Source of the DNA: Psychrobacillus sp. INOP01
GTDB lineage: Bacteria > Bacillota > Bacilli > Bacillales_A > Planococcaceae
Reading direction: 5' to 3'
Assembly: GCF_018140925.1 (NCBI RefSeq)
Contig: NZ_CP073315.1
Span: forward strand, 2,976,001 to 3,040,000
DNA length: 64,000 nucleotides
Shown here: positions 38,629 through 48,485 of the stretch, one piece after another
Layout of the letters: the number at the start of each line of letters is the position of its first letter
Position numbering within the stretch: position 1 is the stretch's first letter
The notes under the pieces: generated by a model
Databases searched by the model: none
What the model was told of the DNA's origin: nothing
Seen by the model: only the letters and a program-made list of their open reading frames with translations
Position numbers and translations under genes: made by a program

Positions 38629-39267
38629 ATGTATATGAAAATTAAAAGATTGATAGATGTCATACTTTCATTATGCGGACTTACTGTTCTATCACCGGTA
38701 TTCTTAATATTAATTATAGCAATTAAATTGGAATCAAAAGGACCAGTCCTCTTTAAACAAAAAAGAATCGGAATTAATAAGGTCAATTTTAATATTTTTA
38801 AATTCAGAACGATGAGAATAGATACACCAAAGGACACTCCAACTCATTTATTAGCAGACCCAGAGCAGTATATAACGAAAATGGGTAAGTTTTTAAGAAA
38901 AACTTCACTTGACGAGCTTCCTCAGATTTGGAATATCTTTGTTGGACAGATGAGTATTATTGGTCCGAGACCGGCACTATGGAATCAATACGATTTAATA
39001 GAAGAAAGAGACAAATATGGTGCTAATGATGTGCCGCCTGGCTTGACAGGTTGGGCTCAGATTAATGGTAGAGATGAGCTTCCTATTGGGATTAAGGCGA
39101 AGCTGGATGGGGAGTATGTTGGGAAGATTGGGTTTTGGATGGATGTTAGGTGCTTCTTTGGGACTGTTGTTAGTGTTGTTAGGAGTGATGGGATTGTTGA
39201 AGGTGGGACAGGATCTAAGGAAAAACTTAAGAATAATAAAATCTCAGGATCTTCTTCAGGACAGTAA
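38629..39267 (+). CDS. Undecaprenyl-phosphate sugar-1-phosphate transferase (priming enzyme)
   Basis: 212 aa, of the short monotopic phosphoglycosyltransferase type: one N-terminal re-entrant helix (about 9-38, with LIDVILSLCGLTVLSP), then VLFKQKRIG, FKFRTMR, LRKTSLDELPQIWNIFVGQM, SIIGPRP and LTGWAQINGR. Starts polymer synthesis by placing a sugar-phosphate on the lipid carrier. RBS AAGGAG. The last 30 residues are poorly conserved-looking. Confidence 0.94.
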   Translation: MYMKIKRLIDVILSLCGLTVLSPVFLILIIAIKLESKGPVLFKQKRIGINKVNFNIFKFRTMRIDTPKDTPTHLLADPEQYITKMGKFLRKTSLDELPQIWNIFVGQMSIIGPRPALWNQYDLIEERDKYGANDVPPGLTGWAQINGRDELPIGIKAKLDGEYVGKIGFWMDVRCFFGTVVSVVRSDGIVEGGTGSKEKLKNNKISGSSSGQ

Positions 39268-39287
39268 ATTGAATAAGGAGTGTAGAA

Positions 39288-40193
39288 ATGTTATTAGTCA
39301 CAGGCATTACTGGTCATACAGGGAGATATTTTTTACAAGAACTTATTAATAACAAATACGAAGGTCCTATTCGTTGTGTTGTCAGAGAAACTTCTAACAC
39401 TTCACTATTAGATAATAGCAGCTTAAAAATAGAAAAGGTTGTAGGAGATTTAGATGATAATGAATTTATTGAAAGAATAATGGATAGTGTTGATACTGTA
39501 ATGCACATCTATAATATTCACCATTCTCCAATGATAGTCAATGCAGCTATAAAAAATAAATTAAAGAGAGCAATACTGGTACATACCACGGGGATTTACT
39601 CGGAATTCAAGCATGCATCGGAAGGATATAAAAATATTGAAGAAAAAATCTCAGTATTGACTAATGATCCAAAGTGTCCAACAAGCATAACGATACTTAG
39701 ACCTTCGATGATATATGGAGATTTATGTGATAGCAATATGAGCAAATTTATAAAAATGATTGATAAGCTTAGAATTATGCCTGTAATCAATGGTGGTAAT
39801 AGTTTAATTCAACCAGTTAATGCTAGAGATTTAGGAAAAGCCTTTTATAAAGTATTGATGTCACCAATTGAAACATCGAGTAAGGCTTATGAACTTTCAG
39901 GTGAAAAACCGATAAAAATGATTGATGTATTTAAGTTAATCAATAAAGAACTTAATAAAAAAACTACTTATGTTAGTGTGCCATTAGGATTAGGTATGTT
40001 AATGGCAAGTATTTTAAAGATAGTATCCAAACGAAAAATTGACTATGTAGAGAGGGTTCAAAGAATGGGTGAAGATAGAATTTATTCTCATGTTAATGCA
40101 ACCCAAGATTTTGGTTATAAGCCGATTCCTTTTGAAAAAGGGATACATGTAGAAGTCGAAGAATACATATTGAAAAATAGAAAACAACCTTAA
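39288..40193 (+). CDS. SDR-family NAD(P)-binding sugar epimerase/reductase
   Basis: 301 aa with the N-terminal Rossmann motif LLVTGITGHTGRYFLQEL (TGxTGxxG form), an HTTGIYSEFKH segment in place of the usual active-site Ser, and Y112 in EGYKNIEEK giving a possible YxxxE rather than YxxxK. Resembles atypical extended SDRs that act on nucleotide sugars (NmrA-like). The substrate cannot be assigned. The missing Lys suggests reduced or altered catalysis. It lies between the priming transferase and a glycosyltransferase in the capsule locus. Confidence 0.8.
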   Translation: MLLVTGITGHTGRYFLQELINNKYEGPIRCVVRETSNTSLLDNSSLKIEKVVGDLDDNEFIERIMDSVDTVMHIYNIHHSPMIVNAAIKNKLKRAILVHTTGIYSEFKHASEGYKNIEEKISVLTNDPKCPTSITILRPSMIYGDLCDSNMSKFIKMIDKLRIMPVINGGNSLIQPVNARDLGKAFYKVLMSPIETSSKAYELSGEKPIKMIDVFKLINKELNKKTTYVSVPLGLGMLMASILKIVSKRKIDYVERVQRMGEDRIYSHVNATQDFGYKPIPFEKGIHVEVEEYILKNRKQP

Positions 40194-40210
40194 CGAGTAG
40201 GTGCAAGGAT

Positions 40211-41320
40211 ATGAAGATAGCGGTACTTTCTAGTCATACTTCATCGTTGTTTTGGTTCCGGATGGATATGATGAAAGACTTTATAAAAGAGGGCCATACA
40301 GTTATTGCTTTAGGATCTGAGCCAGAAGCTAAATGGAAGAGAGAGTTTGAACAATACAGTATAGATTATAGACAGTTGAATGTTGAGAGAAATGGAATGA
40401 ATCCACTTAGAGATTTGAGTACTTTAAGGGCACTTAATAAGTTTATGAAGAAGGAAAAGCCTGACAAAATATTTACTTATCAGGCTAAAACTATTGTTTA
40501 TGGGAGTATAGCTGCTAAGGTAAATGGTATTTCTGAAGTTTATCCTTTGATAGCAGGTCTTGGTTCGATATTCCGTGGTAAAGGCTTTAAAAATATAATA
40601 GTAAAATCAATCATGAAACTTGAATACTGGATTGCTTGTAAATGCAGTAAAAAAGTTTTTTTTCAGAATCATGATGATAAAAATGAATTTATACAAAATG
40701 GGTTAATAAAAGATGAGAAGACTGTAATAATAAATGGTTCAGGAGTCAATCTTGAAAAATTCAAACAAACTCTTTTGCCAGAGGAAACAGTATTTCTTTT
40801 TATAGGAAGGCTTATAAAAGATAAAGGAATAATAGAATATTTGGAAGCTTGTAAACAAATAAAGAACAAATTTCCACACGTTCGCTGTTTACTAGTAGGT
40901 CCTTATGATAGTAATCCTTCTGCATTAAAACCAGAAGAACTTCAACCATATATCGATACCAATATTATTGAATATTTTGGGGAACAAAGTGATGTGAGAC
41001 CATTCATCGCTCAATGCAGTACTTATTTATTACCATCTTATCATGAAGGAACACCTAAAACGGTCCTAGAAGCAATGGCGATGGGGAGAGCTATCATTAC
41101 TAGTGACGCACCAGGGTGTAGAGAGACGGTCATTGATGGGGAAAATGGATATTTGGTTAAAGTAAAAGATGTTCAAGGATTAGTAGATAAAATGGATTAC
41201 CTAATTAATCATCAAGACATAAGCAGGCTTATGGGAAATGAAAGCGCGAAGATTGCAATAGAGAAATATGACGTGAAAATTGTTAATGAAGCTATTATGC
41301 AGACAATGGAGTTATTTTAA
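40211..41320 (+). CDS. GT4-family glycosyltransferase
   Basis: 369 aa, GT-B fold. The N-terminal domain begins KIAVLSSHTSSLFWFR. The C-terminal domain has FLFIGRLIKDKGIIEYLEA, a LPSYHEGTPKTVLEAMAMGR motif (E-x7-E nucleotide-sugar site) and ITSDAPGCRETV. Resembles WbnK/PglA-like N-acetylgalactosaminyl- or galactosyltransferases, probably adding the second sugar on the primed lipid. Cytoplasmic, membrane-associated. RBS is weak (GTGCAAGGA). Base composition is more AT-rich than the first capsule genes. Confidence 0.9.
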   Translation: MKIAVLSSHTSSLFWFRMDMMKDFIKEGHTVIALGSEPEAKWKREFEQYSIDYRQLNVERNGMNPLRDLSTLRALNKFMKKEKPDKIFTYQAKTIVYGSIAAKVNGISEVYPLIAGLGSIFRGKGFKNIIVKSIMKLEYWIACKCSKKVFFQNHDDKNEFIQNGLIKDEKTVIINGSGVNLEKFKQTLLPEETVFLFIGRLIKDKGIIEYLEACKQIKNKFPHVRCLLVGPYDSNPSALKPEELQPYIDTNIIEYFGEQSDVRPFIAQCSTYLLPSYHEGTPKTVLEAMAMGRAIITSDAPGCRETVIDGENGYLVKVKDVQGLVDKMDYLINHQDISRLMGNESAKIAIEKYDVKIVNEAIMQTMELF

Positions 41321-41336
41321 TTAAGGGAGAATTGTA

Positions 41337-42719
41337 ATGACTTTATATGAAAAAATTTTTAATAAAGAAGAAAAAATTTCATTAATTGGACTAGGATATG
41401 TTGGGATGCCAATAGCAGTAGAATTTGCAAAAAAGGTGAACGTAATTGGATTCGACGTTAATAGAGAAAAAGTTGAACTTTATAAAAATGGTATAGATCC
41501 TACAAAAGAAGTAGGAAACGAGGTAATCAAGAATACCACTGTTGACTTTACTTCAGATGAATTAAAACTAAAAGAAGCGAAATTCCATATTGTTGCAGTA
41601 CCAACACCAGTAAAAGAGAATCGTACACCGGATTTAATACCAATTGAATCAGCTAGTAGAACGCTTGGTAAAAACTTAACAAAAGGTTCCATTGTTGTTT
41701 ATGAATCTACTGTTTATCCAGGTGTCACCGAAGATATTTGTGTTCCGATTCTAGAAAGAGAATCTGGCTTGAAATGTGGTGTAGATTTTAAAGTAGGATA
41801 TTCACCTGAAAGAATTAATCCTGGTGATCATGAACATAGACTAGCAACGATTATAAAAGTAGTTTCAGGTATGGATAAAGAAACATTAGATATCGTTGCA
41901 AAAGTATACGAGTTAGTAGTAGATGTTGGAGTGTATAAAGCTGAAAGTATAAAAGTAGCTGAAGCAGCAAAAGTTATTGAAAATTCTCAGCGTGATATCA
42001 ATATCGCCTTCATGAACGAGTTATCCATAATTTTTAATAAAATGGACATTGATACTAAAGCAGTGCTTGAGGCAGCAGGTACGAAGTGGAACTTCCTTAA
42101 ATTCTCTCCTGGTCTTGTTGGTGGTCATTGTATAGGTGTAGATCCATACTATCTTACATATAAGGCAGAACAATTAGGTTATCATTCTCAAATTATTCTT
42201 TCTGGAAGAAAAATAAATGACGATATGGGTAAGTATGTTGCTGAAAGTACTGTAAAGAAAATGATAAAAGCAAACAAACAAATAAATGGCTCCAAAGTTG
42301 CTATTTTTGGTGTTACCTTTAAAGAAAATTGTCCCGATGTTCGAAATACTAAAGTAGTAGATGTAATTAGAGAGTTAGAAGAATACGGAGTAGAGGTGAA
42401 AGTTGTAGACCCAGCAGCAGATAGAGAAGATCTATTTAGAGAATATAACATTAATCTATGTGAAGTAGAAGATATAAAGGGAATGGATGCAGTTATCTTC
42501 GCAGTACCACATGAAGAGTTTAAAAATATTTCTTTAGAAGATGTAAAAGGAATGTACATTCCTTTTAGTTATATTCAGTCAGAAGTTTTGAGTGAAGTAG
42601 CCGCAACATCGGAATTTGAAGTATGTGACGGTAAACATAATCGTGTATTAATGGATATCAAAGGAATGTTTAATAGACAAGAGGCTGAGAAAACAGGCCT
42701 TTCATATTGGAGGTTATGA
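41337..42719 (+). CDS. UDP-N-acetyl sugar 6-dehydrogenase (TviB/WbpO type)
   Basis: 460 aa. N-terminal NAD-binding LIGLGYVGMPIAVEFAKK (about 16-33), STVYPGVTEDIC, SPERINPGD, and the catalytic GGHCIGVDPYYL with Cys265, then NDDMGKYVAE and FKENCPDVRNTK. Oxidises UDP-GlcNAc or UDP-GalNAc at C6 to the uronic acid. Paired one codon away with a TviC/WbpP-like epimerase, as in Vi-antigen loci, so the likely product is UDP-GalNAcA. RBS AGGGAGA. Confidence 0.93.
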   Translation: MTLYEKIFNKEEKISLIGLGYVGMPIAVEFAKKVNVIGFDVNREKVELYKNGIDPTKEVGNEVIKNTTVDFTSDELKLKEAKFHIVAVPTPVKENRTPDLIPIESASRTLGKNLTKGSIVVYESTVYPGVTEDICVPILERESGLKCGVDFKVGYSPERINPGDHEHRLATIIKVVSGMDKETLDIVAKVYELVVDVGVYKAESIKVAEAAKVIENSQRDINIAFMNELSIIFNKMDIDTKAVLEAAGTKWNFLKFSPGLVGGHCIGVDPYYLTYKAEQLGYHSQIILSGRKINDDMGKYVAESTVKKMIKANKQINGSKVAIFGVTFKENCPDVRNTKVVDVIRELEEYGVEVKVVDPAADREDLFREYNINLCEVEDIKGMDAVIFAVPHEEFKNISLEDVKGMYIPFSYIQSEVLSEVAATSEFEVCDGKHNRVLMDIKGMFNRQEAEKTGLSYWRL

Positions 42720-42720
42720 A

Positions 42721-43698
42721 ATGGGATATGCAAATATTAAGTTTCCAGAAGGATCTAGATTTTTAGTGACTGGGTCAGCTGGTTTTATAGGTTCCAATTT
42801 GGTGGAAGCAATTCTCAAACTCGGTTATCAAGTTAGAGGACTTGATAACTTTTCAACGGGTAAAAAAGAAAACGTCGAAATGTTTATTGAAAATCCAAAC
42901 TATGAATTTGTAGAGGGCGATATTCGTGATTTAGATACATGTATGAATGTATGTGAGGGAATCGACTTTGTATTACACCAAGCAGCGTGGGGAAGTGTAC
43001 CAAGAAGTATCGAAATGCCATTACTATATGAAGAAATTAATATTAAAGGTACATTAAATATGATGGAAGCTGCTAGACAAAATAGAGTTAAGAAGTTTGT
43101 TTATGCATCAAGTTCTTCTGTATATGGAGACGAGCCAAATCTTCCTAAACGAGAAGGAAGAGAAGGGAAAGTTTTGTCACCTTACTCTCTTACCAAAAAG
43201 GTGGACGAGGAGTACGGGAGACTTTATACCAAGTTATATAGTCTTGATACGTATGGGATGCGTTATTTCAACGTATTTGGTAGAAGACAAAATCCTGATG
43301 GTGCATATGCAGCAGTTATTCCTAAGTTTATTAAACAATTGCTTAATGATGATTCTCCAACTATTAATGGTGATGGGAAGCAGAGTAGGGATTTTACTTA
43401 TATCGAGAATGTAATTGAGGCAAACTTGAAAGCTTGTAATGCATCCCATGAAGCAGCGGGACAAGCGTATAATATAGCTTATGGTGGAAGAGAATATTTG
43501 ATTGATATCTATGTCCAGCTGTCTAATGCCTTAGGGAAAGATATTCAGCCGATATTTGGACCTGATCGTAAGGGAGATATTAAACATAGTAATGCTGATA
43601 TTTCTAAAGCTAAAGAAATGCTGGGGTATGATCCTGAATGGAGTTTTGAACGAGGAATTGTGGCTGCAATCGAGTGGTATAAGGAGAATTATTTGTAA
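42721..43698 (+). CDS. UDP-N-acetylglucosamine(uronate) 4-epimerase (TviC/WbpP type)
   Basis: 325 aa, extended SDR: VTGSAGFIGSNLVEAIL (about 16-32), LHQAAWGSVPRS, SSSSVYG and Tyr155-x3-Lys159 in SPYSLTKK, then YFNVFGRRQNPDGAYAAVIP and GDGKQSRDFTYIENV. The WGSVPRS segment fits the epimerase group that acts on N-acetylated UDP-sugars or their uronates. It abuts the dehydrogenase gene (ATGA-type junction) and overlaps the next glycosyltransferase by one base, so all three are co-translated. Confidence 0.93.
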   Translation: MGYANIKFPEGSRFLVTGSAGFIGSNLVEAILKLGYQVRGLDNFSTGKKENVEMFIENPNYEFVEGDIRDLDTCMNVCEGIDFVLHQAAWGSVPRSIEMPLLYEEINIKGTLNMMEAARQNRVKKFVYASSSSVYGDEPNLPKREGREGKVLSPYSLTKKVDEEYGRLYTKLYSLDTYGMRYFNVFGRRQNPDGAYAAVIPKFIKQLLNDDSPTINGDGKQSRDFTYIENVIEANLKACNASHEAAGQAYNIAYGGREYLIDIYVQLSNALGKDIQPIFGPDRKGDIKHSNADISKAKEMLGYDPEWSFERGIVAAIEWYKENYL

Positions 43699-44834
43699 TG
43701 ACAGAACCAATTAGAGTTTTACAGGTTTTTGCTCAAATGAATAGAGGTGGAGCAGAAACTATGATAATGAATCTGTATCGTAATATAGACCGCTCTAAAA
43801 TTCAGTTCGACTTTATTGTGCACACGGAAGAAAAATGCGCCTTTGATGATGAAATATATAAGCTGGGAGGAAAGATTTTTCGAGTACCAGCTTATAAAGG
43901 TAAAAATCACATGAATTATGTGAAGAGTTGGCGAAACTTTTTTGAACAACAACCGGAATATAACATAATTCATGGTCACGTTAGAAGTACAGCGGCAATT
44001 TATTTGAAAATAGCCAAAAAGTATAAATTAGTTACGATTGCGCATAGCCATAGTATATCCTCAGGAACTGGTCTGTCAGCAAAGGTAAAAGATGTAATTC
44101 AATATCCAATTAGAAATATTGCAGATTATCTCTTGGCTTGTTCTAAACCAGCTGGTGAGTGGTTATTTGGCGAAATAGCTTGTAAAAGAAACAATTTCTA
44201 TATACTCAATAATGCAATAGATACTAAAAAGTTTGTTTACAGTGAAAAAATTAGAAATGGGAAAAGAAATGAATTTCCAATAAAAAATAAACTTGTTCTC
44301 GGTCATGTTGGCAGGTTTAATGCATCGAAGAACCATGATTTTTTGATTGATATTTTTAAAGCAGTTTGTGATAGAAATGAAAATGCAGTGTTAATGTTAG
44401 TCGGAGATGGGGAACTACGTAAAACAATTGAAAAAAAGGTTAATGATTTAGATTTGGGAGAAAAGGTGATATTTACAGGTGTTAGAGAGGACATAGATGA
44501 GTTAATACAAGCAATGGACATGTTTGTTTTTCCATCACTATATGAGGGGCTTGGTATAGTACTTATCGAAGCACAGGTCTCAGGTTTACCATGTGTGGTC
44601 TCAGATAAGATTCCGAAAGAAGCGATTATTACAAGTAATGTTGAACAAGTTCGATTAAATAATTCCCCCAAAATTTGGAGCGAAGTTATTCTAACAAGAT
44701 TAGAAGGTTACGAGCGTATAAGTCCTATTGTAGAGATTAAGAACCATGGTTATGATATAGAGGATAGTCAGAGGTGGCTTCAAAAATTTTACTTAGGATT
44801 GGTGAAAAAGGATGAAACTCGTATTTGTATCTGA
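43698..44834 (+). CDS. GT4 glycosyltransferase (EpsF-like), paralogue 1
   Basis: 378 aa. Starts IRVLQVFAQMNRGGAETMIM, with the donor site VGRFNASKNHDFLID, LMLVGDGELR, VIFTGVREDIDELIQAMDMF and FPSLYEGLGIVLIEAQ. EpsF/CapM-like retaining transferase. Strongly similar over its whole length to the protein at 46049, which points to tandem duplication with an unrelated transferase between them. It overlaps its upstream neighbour by one base and its downstream neighbour by 23 bp. Confidence 0.92.
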   Translation: MTEPIRVLQVFAQMNRGGAETMIMNLYRNIDRSKIQFDFIVHTEEKCAFDDEIYKLGGKIFRVPAYKGKNHMNYVKSWRNFFEQQPEYNIIHGHVRSTAAIYLKIAKKYKLVTIAHSHSISSGTGLSAKVKDVIQYPIRNIADYLLACSKPAGEWLFGEIACKRNNFYILNNAIDTKKFVYSEKIRNGKRNEFPIKNKLVLGHVGRFNASKNHDFLIDIFKAVCDRNENAVLMLVGDGELRKTIEKKVNDLDLGEKVIFTGVREDIDELIQAMDMFVFPSLYEGLGIVLIEAQVSGLPCVVSDKIPKEAIITSNVEQVRLNNSPKIWSEVILTRLEGYERISPIVEIKNHGYDIEDSQRWLQKFYLGLVKKDETRICI

Positions 44835-45966
44835 TAATGGTTTTAGTGTGGAAAATGGTAGATATTATTATAGTGGGGCAAATGTACAACATTATGCTAC
44901 TGTAACAAAAAATTTTGAAGATATTACTTTTATAGCACGAAATAAGCCTTATGATCAATCAGGTAATCTAATCTCAGAAAAATACCAAGTACATTTAGTT
45001 GATTCCATCACAGATGGGAAAAATGTTATTAAAAGTTATAAAAGGCTAGACAGTATTCTTGATGATGCGGTTAAAAAGAGTGATATTGTTATGTGTTTTG
45101 GAATTAATGGATATCTGGCATATAAAAAGGCTAAGAAGTATAATAAGCCAACAATTGCATATGTTGGTGGTTGTGTATTTGATATCTTAAAAAATATGGA
45201 TTCTAAATTAAAAAGAATTTCAGCACCATTTATTATGTTATTAATAAAAGAAATGGTTAAAAACGCAACCTATGCACATTATGTAGATCAATATCTATTA
45301 GAAAGATACCCCACTAAAGGGAAGTATTTGATTTGTCCGAGTGCTAAAATTGAAATTAACCAAACTGCAATAATTAAGCGTCAAAAAAAAATTGAAAACC
45401 ATAGTGGTACGATAACAATTGGTTTAATAGGATATACACATAACAAAATAAAAGGGATTGATACTGCAATAAAGGCCTTACAGATTTTAGGTGATGGCTA
45501 TAAACTCCAAGTTGTTGGTAGAGGGAATCATAATTGGTTAATAGAATTAGCTAAATCTCTTGGAGTTGAAAATCAAGTTGAGTTTTTAGGAATTTTACCA
45601 AGTAGGAGAGAAGTGTTTAAATGGCTGGATGAGATTGATGTTTATATTCAACCTAGTTTAACTGAGGGAATGCCAAGAGCTACAATAGAGGCAATGTCGA
45701 GAGGTTGTCCAGTTGTTTCAACAAATGCAGGAGGTTTAGTGACTTTAATAGATAAAAACTTTAGGATTATGACTAATGATTATAAAGGACTAGCCTCTAA
45801 AATAAAGATATTAGGGAAAGATAATTCTATAAAGTTAATTGAGGCAAAAGGAAACTTTGAAACCTCTAAAAGATTTAATTTTAGTATATTAGATCAGAAA
45901 AGACAGGAATTTTATAAGATAGTTAAGGATACGATGAGGAAATCTCATAGATTAGATGTCAAATAA
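44812..45966 (+). CDS. GT4 glycosyltransferase
   Basis: 384 aa. C-terminal GT4 domain with ITIGLIGYTHNKIKGIDTAI, VEFLGILPSRREVFKWLDE, and YIQPSLTEGMPRATIEAMSR followed by GCPVVSTNAGG. The N-terminal acceptor domain is not like the flanking EpsF-like pair. Its first 23 bp overlap the preceding gene. Sugar and linkage cannot be assigned. Very AT-rich, in keeping with an acquired capsule cassette. Confidence 0.9.
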   Translation: MKLVFVSDNGFSVENGRYYYSGANVQHYATVTKNFEDITFIARNKPYDQSGNLISEKYQVHLVDSITDGKNVIKSYKRLDSILDDAVKKSDIVMCFGINGYLAYKKAKKYNKPTIAYVGGCVFDILKNMDSKLKRISAPFIMLLIKEMVKNATYAHYVDQYLLERYPTKGKYLICPSAKIEINQTAIIKRQKKIENHSGTITIGLIGYTHNKIKGIDTAIKALQILGDGYKLQVVGRGNHNWLIELAKSLGVENQVEFLGILPSRREVFKWLDEIDVYIQPSLTEGMPRATIEAMSRGCPVVSTNAGGLVTLIDKNFRIMTNDYKGLASKIKILGKDNSIKLIEAKGNFETSKRFNFSILDQKRQEFYKIVKDTMRKSHRLDVK

Positions 45967-46048
45967 TAATTTTAAGTACATCATTAAAAATCTAAGTTGA
46001 TATTCATTACAACTTAGGAGACAGTTATCCAAAGTAAAGGAGATAGTA

Positions 46049-47182
46049 ATGATTAGAGTATTACAAATTGTTGGTGCTATGGATCGTGGTGGAATTGAGA
46101 CTTTTCTAATGAATATATATAGAAATATTGATAGAAATAAGGTGCAATTTGATTTTTTAGTGCACACAGATAAAAAATGTGCGTTTGATGAGGAAATCAA
46201 AAGCCTAGGTGGGAATATTTTTTCTGTAGTACCACGTAGACAGGGTTATTTTAAAAATAAAAAGTCGTTAGATGAATTTTTTAAAACTAATAATGAGTAT
46301 AAAGTTGTACATCAACATTTAAGCTCGTTAACATATGTCGAGCCATTAAGAGCAGCTGAAAGTAATAATATTCTTTGTAGAATAGTTCATAGTCATAACA
46401 CAAGACAAGGTGGAAGCAAGATACACAAGTATATTCATCGTATAAACCAGTTCTCAATTAAATCCTATGCTACAGACTATTTTGCTTGCTCAGATTTAGC
46501 CGCGAAATGGACGTATCCTAAAAAGTTATATAATGATCATAAGTTTAAAGTGATAAATAATGGTATTAATTCAGAGAAGTTTATATTTCATCAGGCAATT
46601 AGGGAACAAAAACGTAAAGAATTAGGCATTGTAAACAAATTCGTAATTGGTCATGTAGGAAGATTTCATCCGCAAAAAAACCATGATTTTGTGATTGATG
46701 TTTTTAAAAAGATTCACGACAAGAATAAAGATAGTGTATTAATGTTAGTTGGAGATGGAGAACATAGGTTACGAATAGAAAGAAAAGTAAAAGATTTGGG
46801 ATTATCCAGGAGCGTAATTTTTACTGGTGTGAGAACTGATGTTCCAGAGTTGTTTCAAGCAATGGATATGTTTTTATTTCCGTCACTTTATGAAGGATTA
46901 GGTATTGTATTAATTGAAGCACAGGCATCGGGTCTTAAATGTTTTACGTCGGACAGAGTTGTGCCAAAGGAAGTCAAGATGAGTAATATTCTGTTGAATT
47001 TTATTTCCTTAGAACAATCGCCACAGAAGTGGGCGGATGAGATTTTGAAGTGTAAAGGTTATGCTAGAAAAGACACGACGGATATTATAAAAAAGGCTGA
47101 ATTTGATATTCATCCAATAGCGGAGGAACTTCAGAAATGGTACGAGTTAAAAGCACATTCAGTTCTAATAACATCAAACTGA
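46049..47182 (+). CDS. GT4 glycosyltransferase (EpsF-like), paralogue 2
   Basis: 377 aa, start ATG with AAGGAGATAG. Begins IRVLQIVGAMDRGGIETFLM and contains VGRFHPQKNHDFVIDVFKKI, LMLVGDGEHRLRIERKVKDL, VIFTGVRTDVPELFQAMDMF and FPSLYEGLGIVLIEAQASGL. Clearly paralogous to the protein at 43698, including HTDKKCAFDEEI near residue 42. The two probably add similar sugars at different positions of the repeat. It overlaps the polymerase gene that follows by 46 bp. Confidence 0.92.
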   Translation: MIRVLQIVGAMDRGGIETFLMNIYRNIDRNKVQFDFLVHTDKKCAFDEEIKSLGGNIFSVVPRRQGYFKNKKSLDEFFKTNNEYKVVHQHLSSLTYVEPLRAAESNNILCRIVHSHNTRQGGSKIHKYIHRINQFSIKSYATDYFACSDLAAKWTYPKKLYNDHKFKVINNGINSEKFIFHQAIREQKRKELGIVNKFVIGHVGRFHPQKNHDFVIDVFKKIHDKNKDSVLMLVGDGEHRLRIERKVKDLGLSRSVIFTGVRTDVPELFQAMDMFLFPSLYEGLGIVLIEAQASGLKCFTSDRVVPKEVKMSNILLNFISLEQSPQKWADEILKCKGYARKDTTDIIKKAEFDIHPIAEELQKWYELKAHSVLITSN

Positions 47183-48387
47183 AGTCTTTGAATCTAAGAA
47201 ATAGTGTTTCGAATAAAAAAGAAGTAGATGTATTTGTTATTTATTTGTACTTCTTTGTAGCCTTAGGAATGTGTTTCCTTTTACCTGAAGAGCACTTCAG
47301 TACAGCATTTTATTATACCGCCCTAATATTAAGTGCCGTAATGTTTGCTGGCATTGCACAGAGATGTAAAACAACATTTTTTTTAAATGTATTCATGGGG
47401 ATATCATTTTTAGTTTTGTTCTTTAATTTGGGATTCAGAAATTATTCTGGGATTGATGATGAATCTTATATCAATATTTTTCTTGATGTTTCACAAAATG
47501 GCTGGTTTTCAAAATTTCAACAGTCAACAATGGAACCCGGATATTTAATCCTTAATCAATTAGTATCGTTGTTCACTGAAAATTACTTATATATGCAATT
47601 AACATCTTCTTTTATACCATTATTCTTATTTTATTATGGTTTTAAGAAATATAGGAATTTAATAAGCATTCCTATGGCTGTATTTTTATTATGTACATTT
47701 CTATACTTTCAGATACTCTCTGTAGGTCTTGTAAGAATGTTTATTGCAATGAGTATAGTATTTAATGCGTTTTATTATATTCCTCAGAGAAATATAAAAA
47801 GATATGTGTTATTAATTATAATTGCTAGTTTGTTTCATTATTCAGCACTATTTATGTTAGTGTTAACCTATTTTGCATTAAACAAGGATAACCTTTCAAA
47901 AAGGACAAAGCGATTTGTTGTTATTGGATTTGTAGCAACACCGTTTATATATATAGCTATTGCAAATTATTTAGTACCATTGATGGGAAGTAGATATTCG
48001 AATTATGGTACCGTAGATAGTTTGAGTTTAGGTTTATCAAGTTTTGATACATTTCCAATTTTATTATTATTATTTTTATTTCATAAAAAATTCAGCAACG
48101 AAAAAGCAGATTATTTTAAGATATTTTTAGCTATATATGCATTATCATGTATTATATCCTTTTATAGCAGTATGGTTTCGTTAGGAAGGCTAATTTTCTA
48201 CGCTAATCTTGGCTTTTTTTTAGCTACTTCAATGGTTAGTAAATACTTGAATCGTAATTCAAAAAAATTGGTTTTCCATGCGGTAATAGTTTTATATGGA
48301 TTTTTATATGTCTATAGAGCACAGTTTACATTAGTAGAACATATCCCTAATTTATTCCCATATCAAAATATATTTTTTTTATTTTAA
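47137..48387 (+). CDS. EpsG-family polysaccharide polymerase (Wzy-like)
   Basis: 416 aa, about ten hydrophobic helices. The EpsG-type region includes YSGIDDESYINIF, EPGYLILNQLV, SVGLVRMFIAMSIVFNAFYY and HYSALFMLVL. Predicted to polymerise lipid-linked repeat units at the outer face of the membrane. The start at 47137 is supported by GCGGAGG about 10 bp upstream, although it means the first 46 bp overlap the previous gene and the first 28 residues are polar. Extremely AT-rich. Confidence 0.9.
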   Translation: MVRVKSTFSSNNIKLKSLNLRNSVSNKKEVDVFVIYLYFFVALGMCFLLPEEHFSTAFYYTALILSAVMFAGIAQRCKTTFFLNVFMGISFLVLFFNLGFRNYSGIDDESYINIFLDVSQNGWFSKFQQSTMEPGYLILNQLVSLFTENYLYMQLTSSFIPLFLFYYGFKKYRNLISIPMAVFLLCTFLYFQILSVGLVRMFIAMSIVFNAFYYIPQRNIKRYVLLIIIASLFHYSALFMLVLTYFALNKDNLSKRTKRFVVIGFVATPFIYIAIANYLVPLMGSRYSNYGTVDSLSLGLSSFDTFPILLLLFLFHKKFSNEKADYFKIFLAIYALSCIISFYSSMVSLGRLIFYANLGFFLATSMVSKYLNRNSKKLVFHAVIVLYGFLYVYRAQFTLVEHIPNLFPYQNIFFLF

Positions 48388-48485
48388 ATGAATGGAATTA
48401 TAGATATTTTTATGCTATTTAATAATAAATTTAATATATTTCTTTTAGTAAAGTCCTTAATTGAAAAAATTCGAGGTGTAATAGA

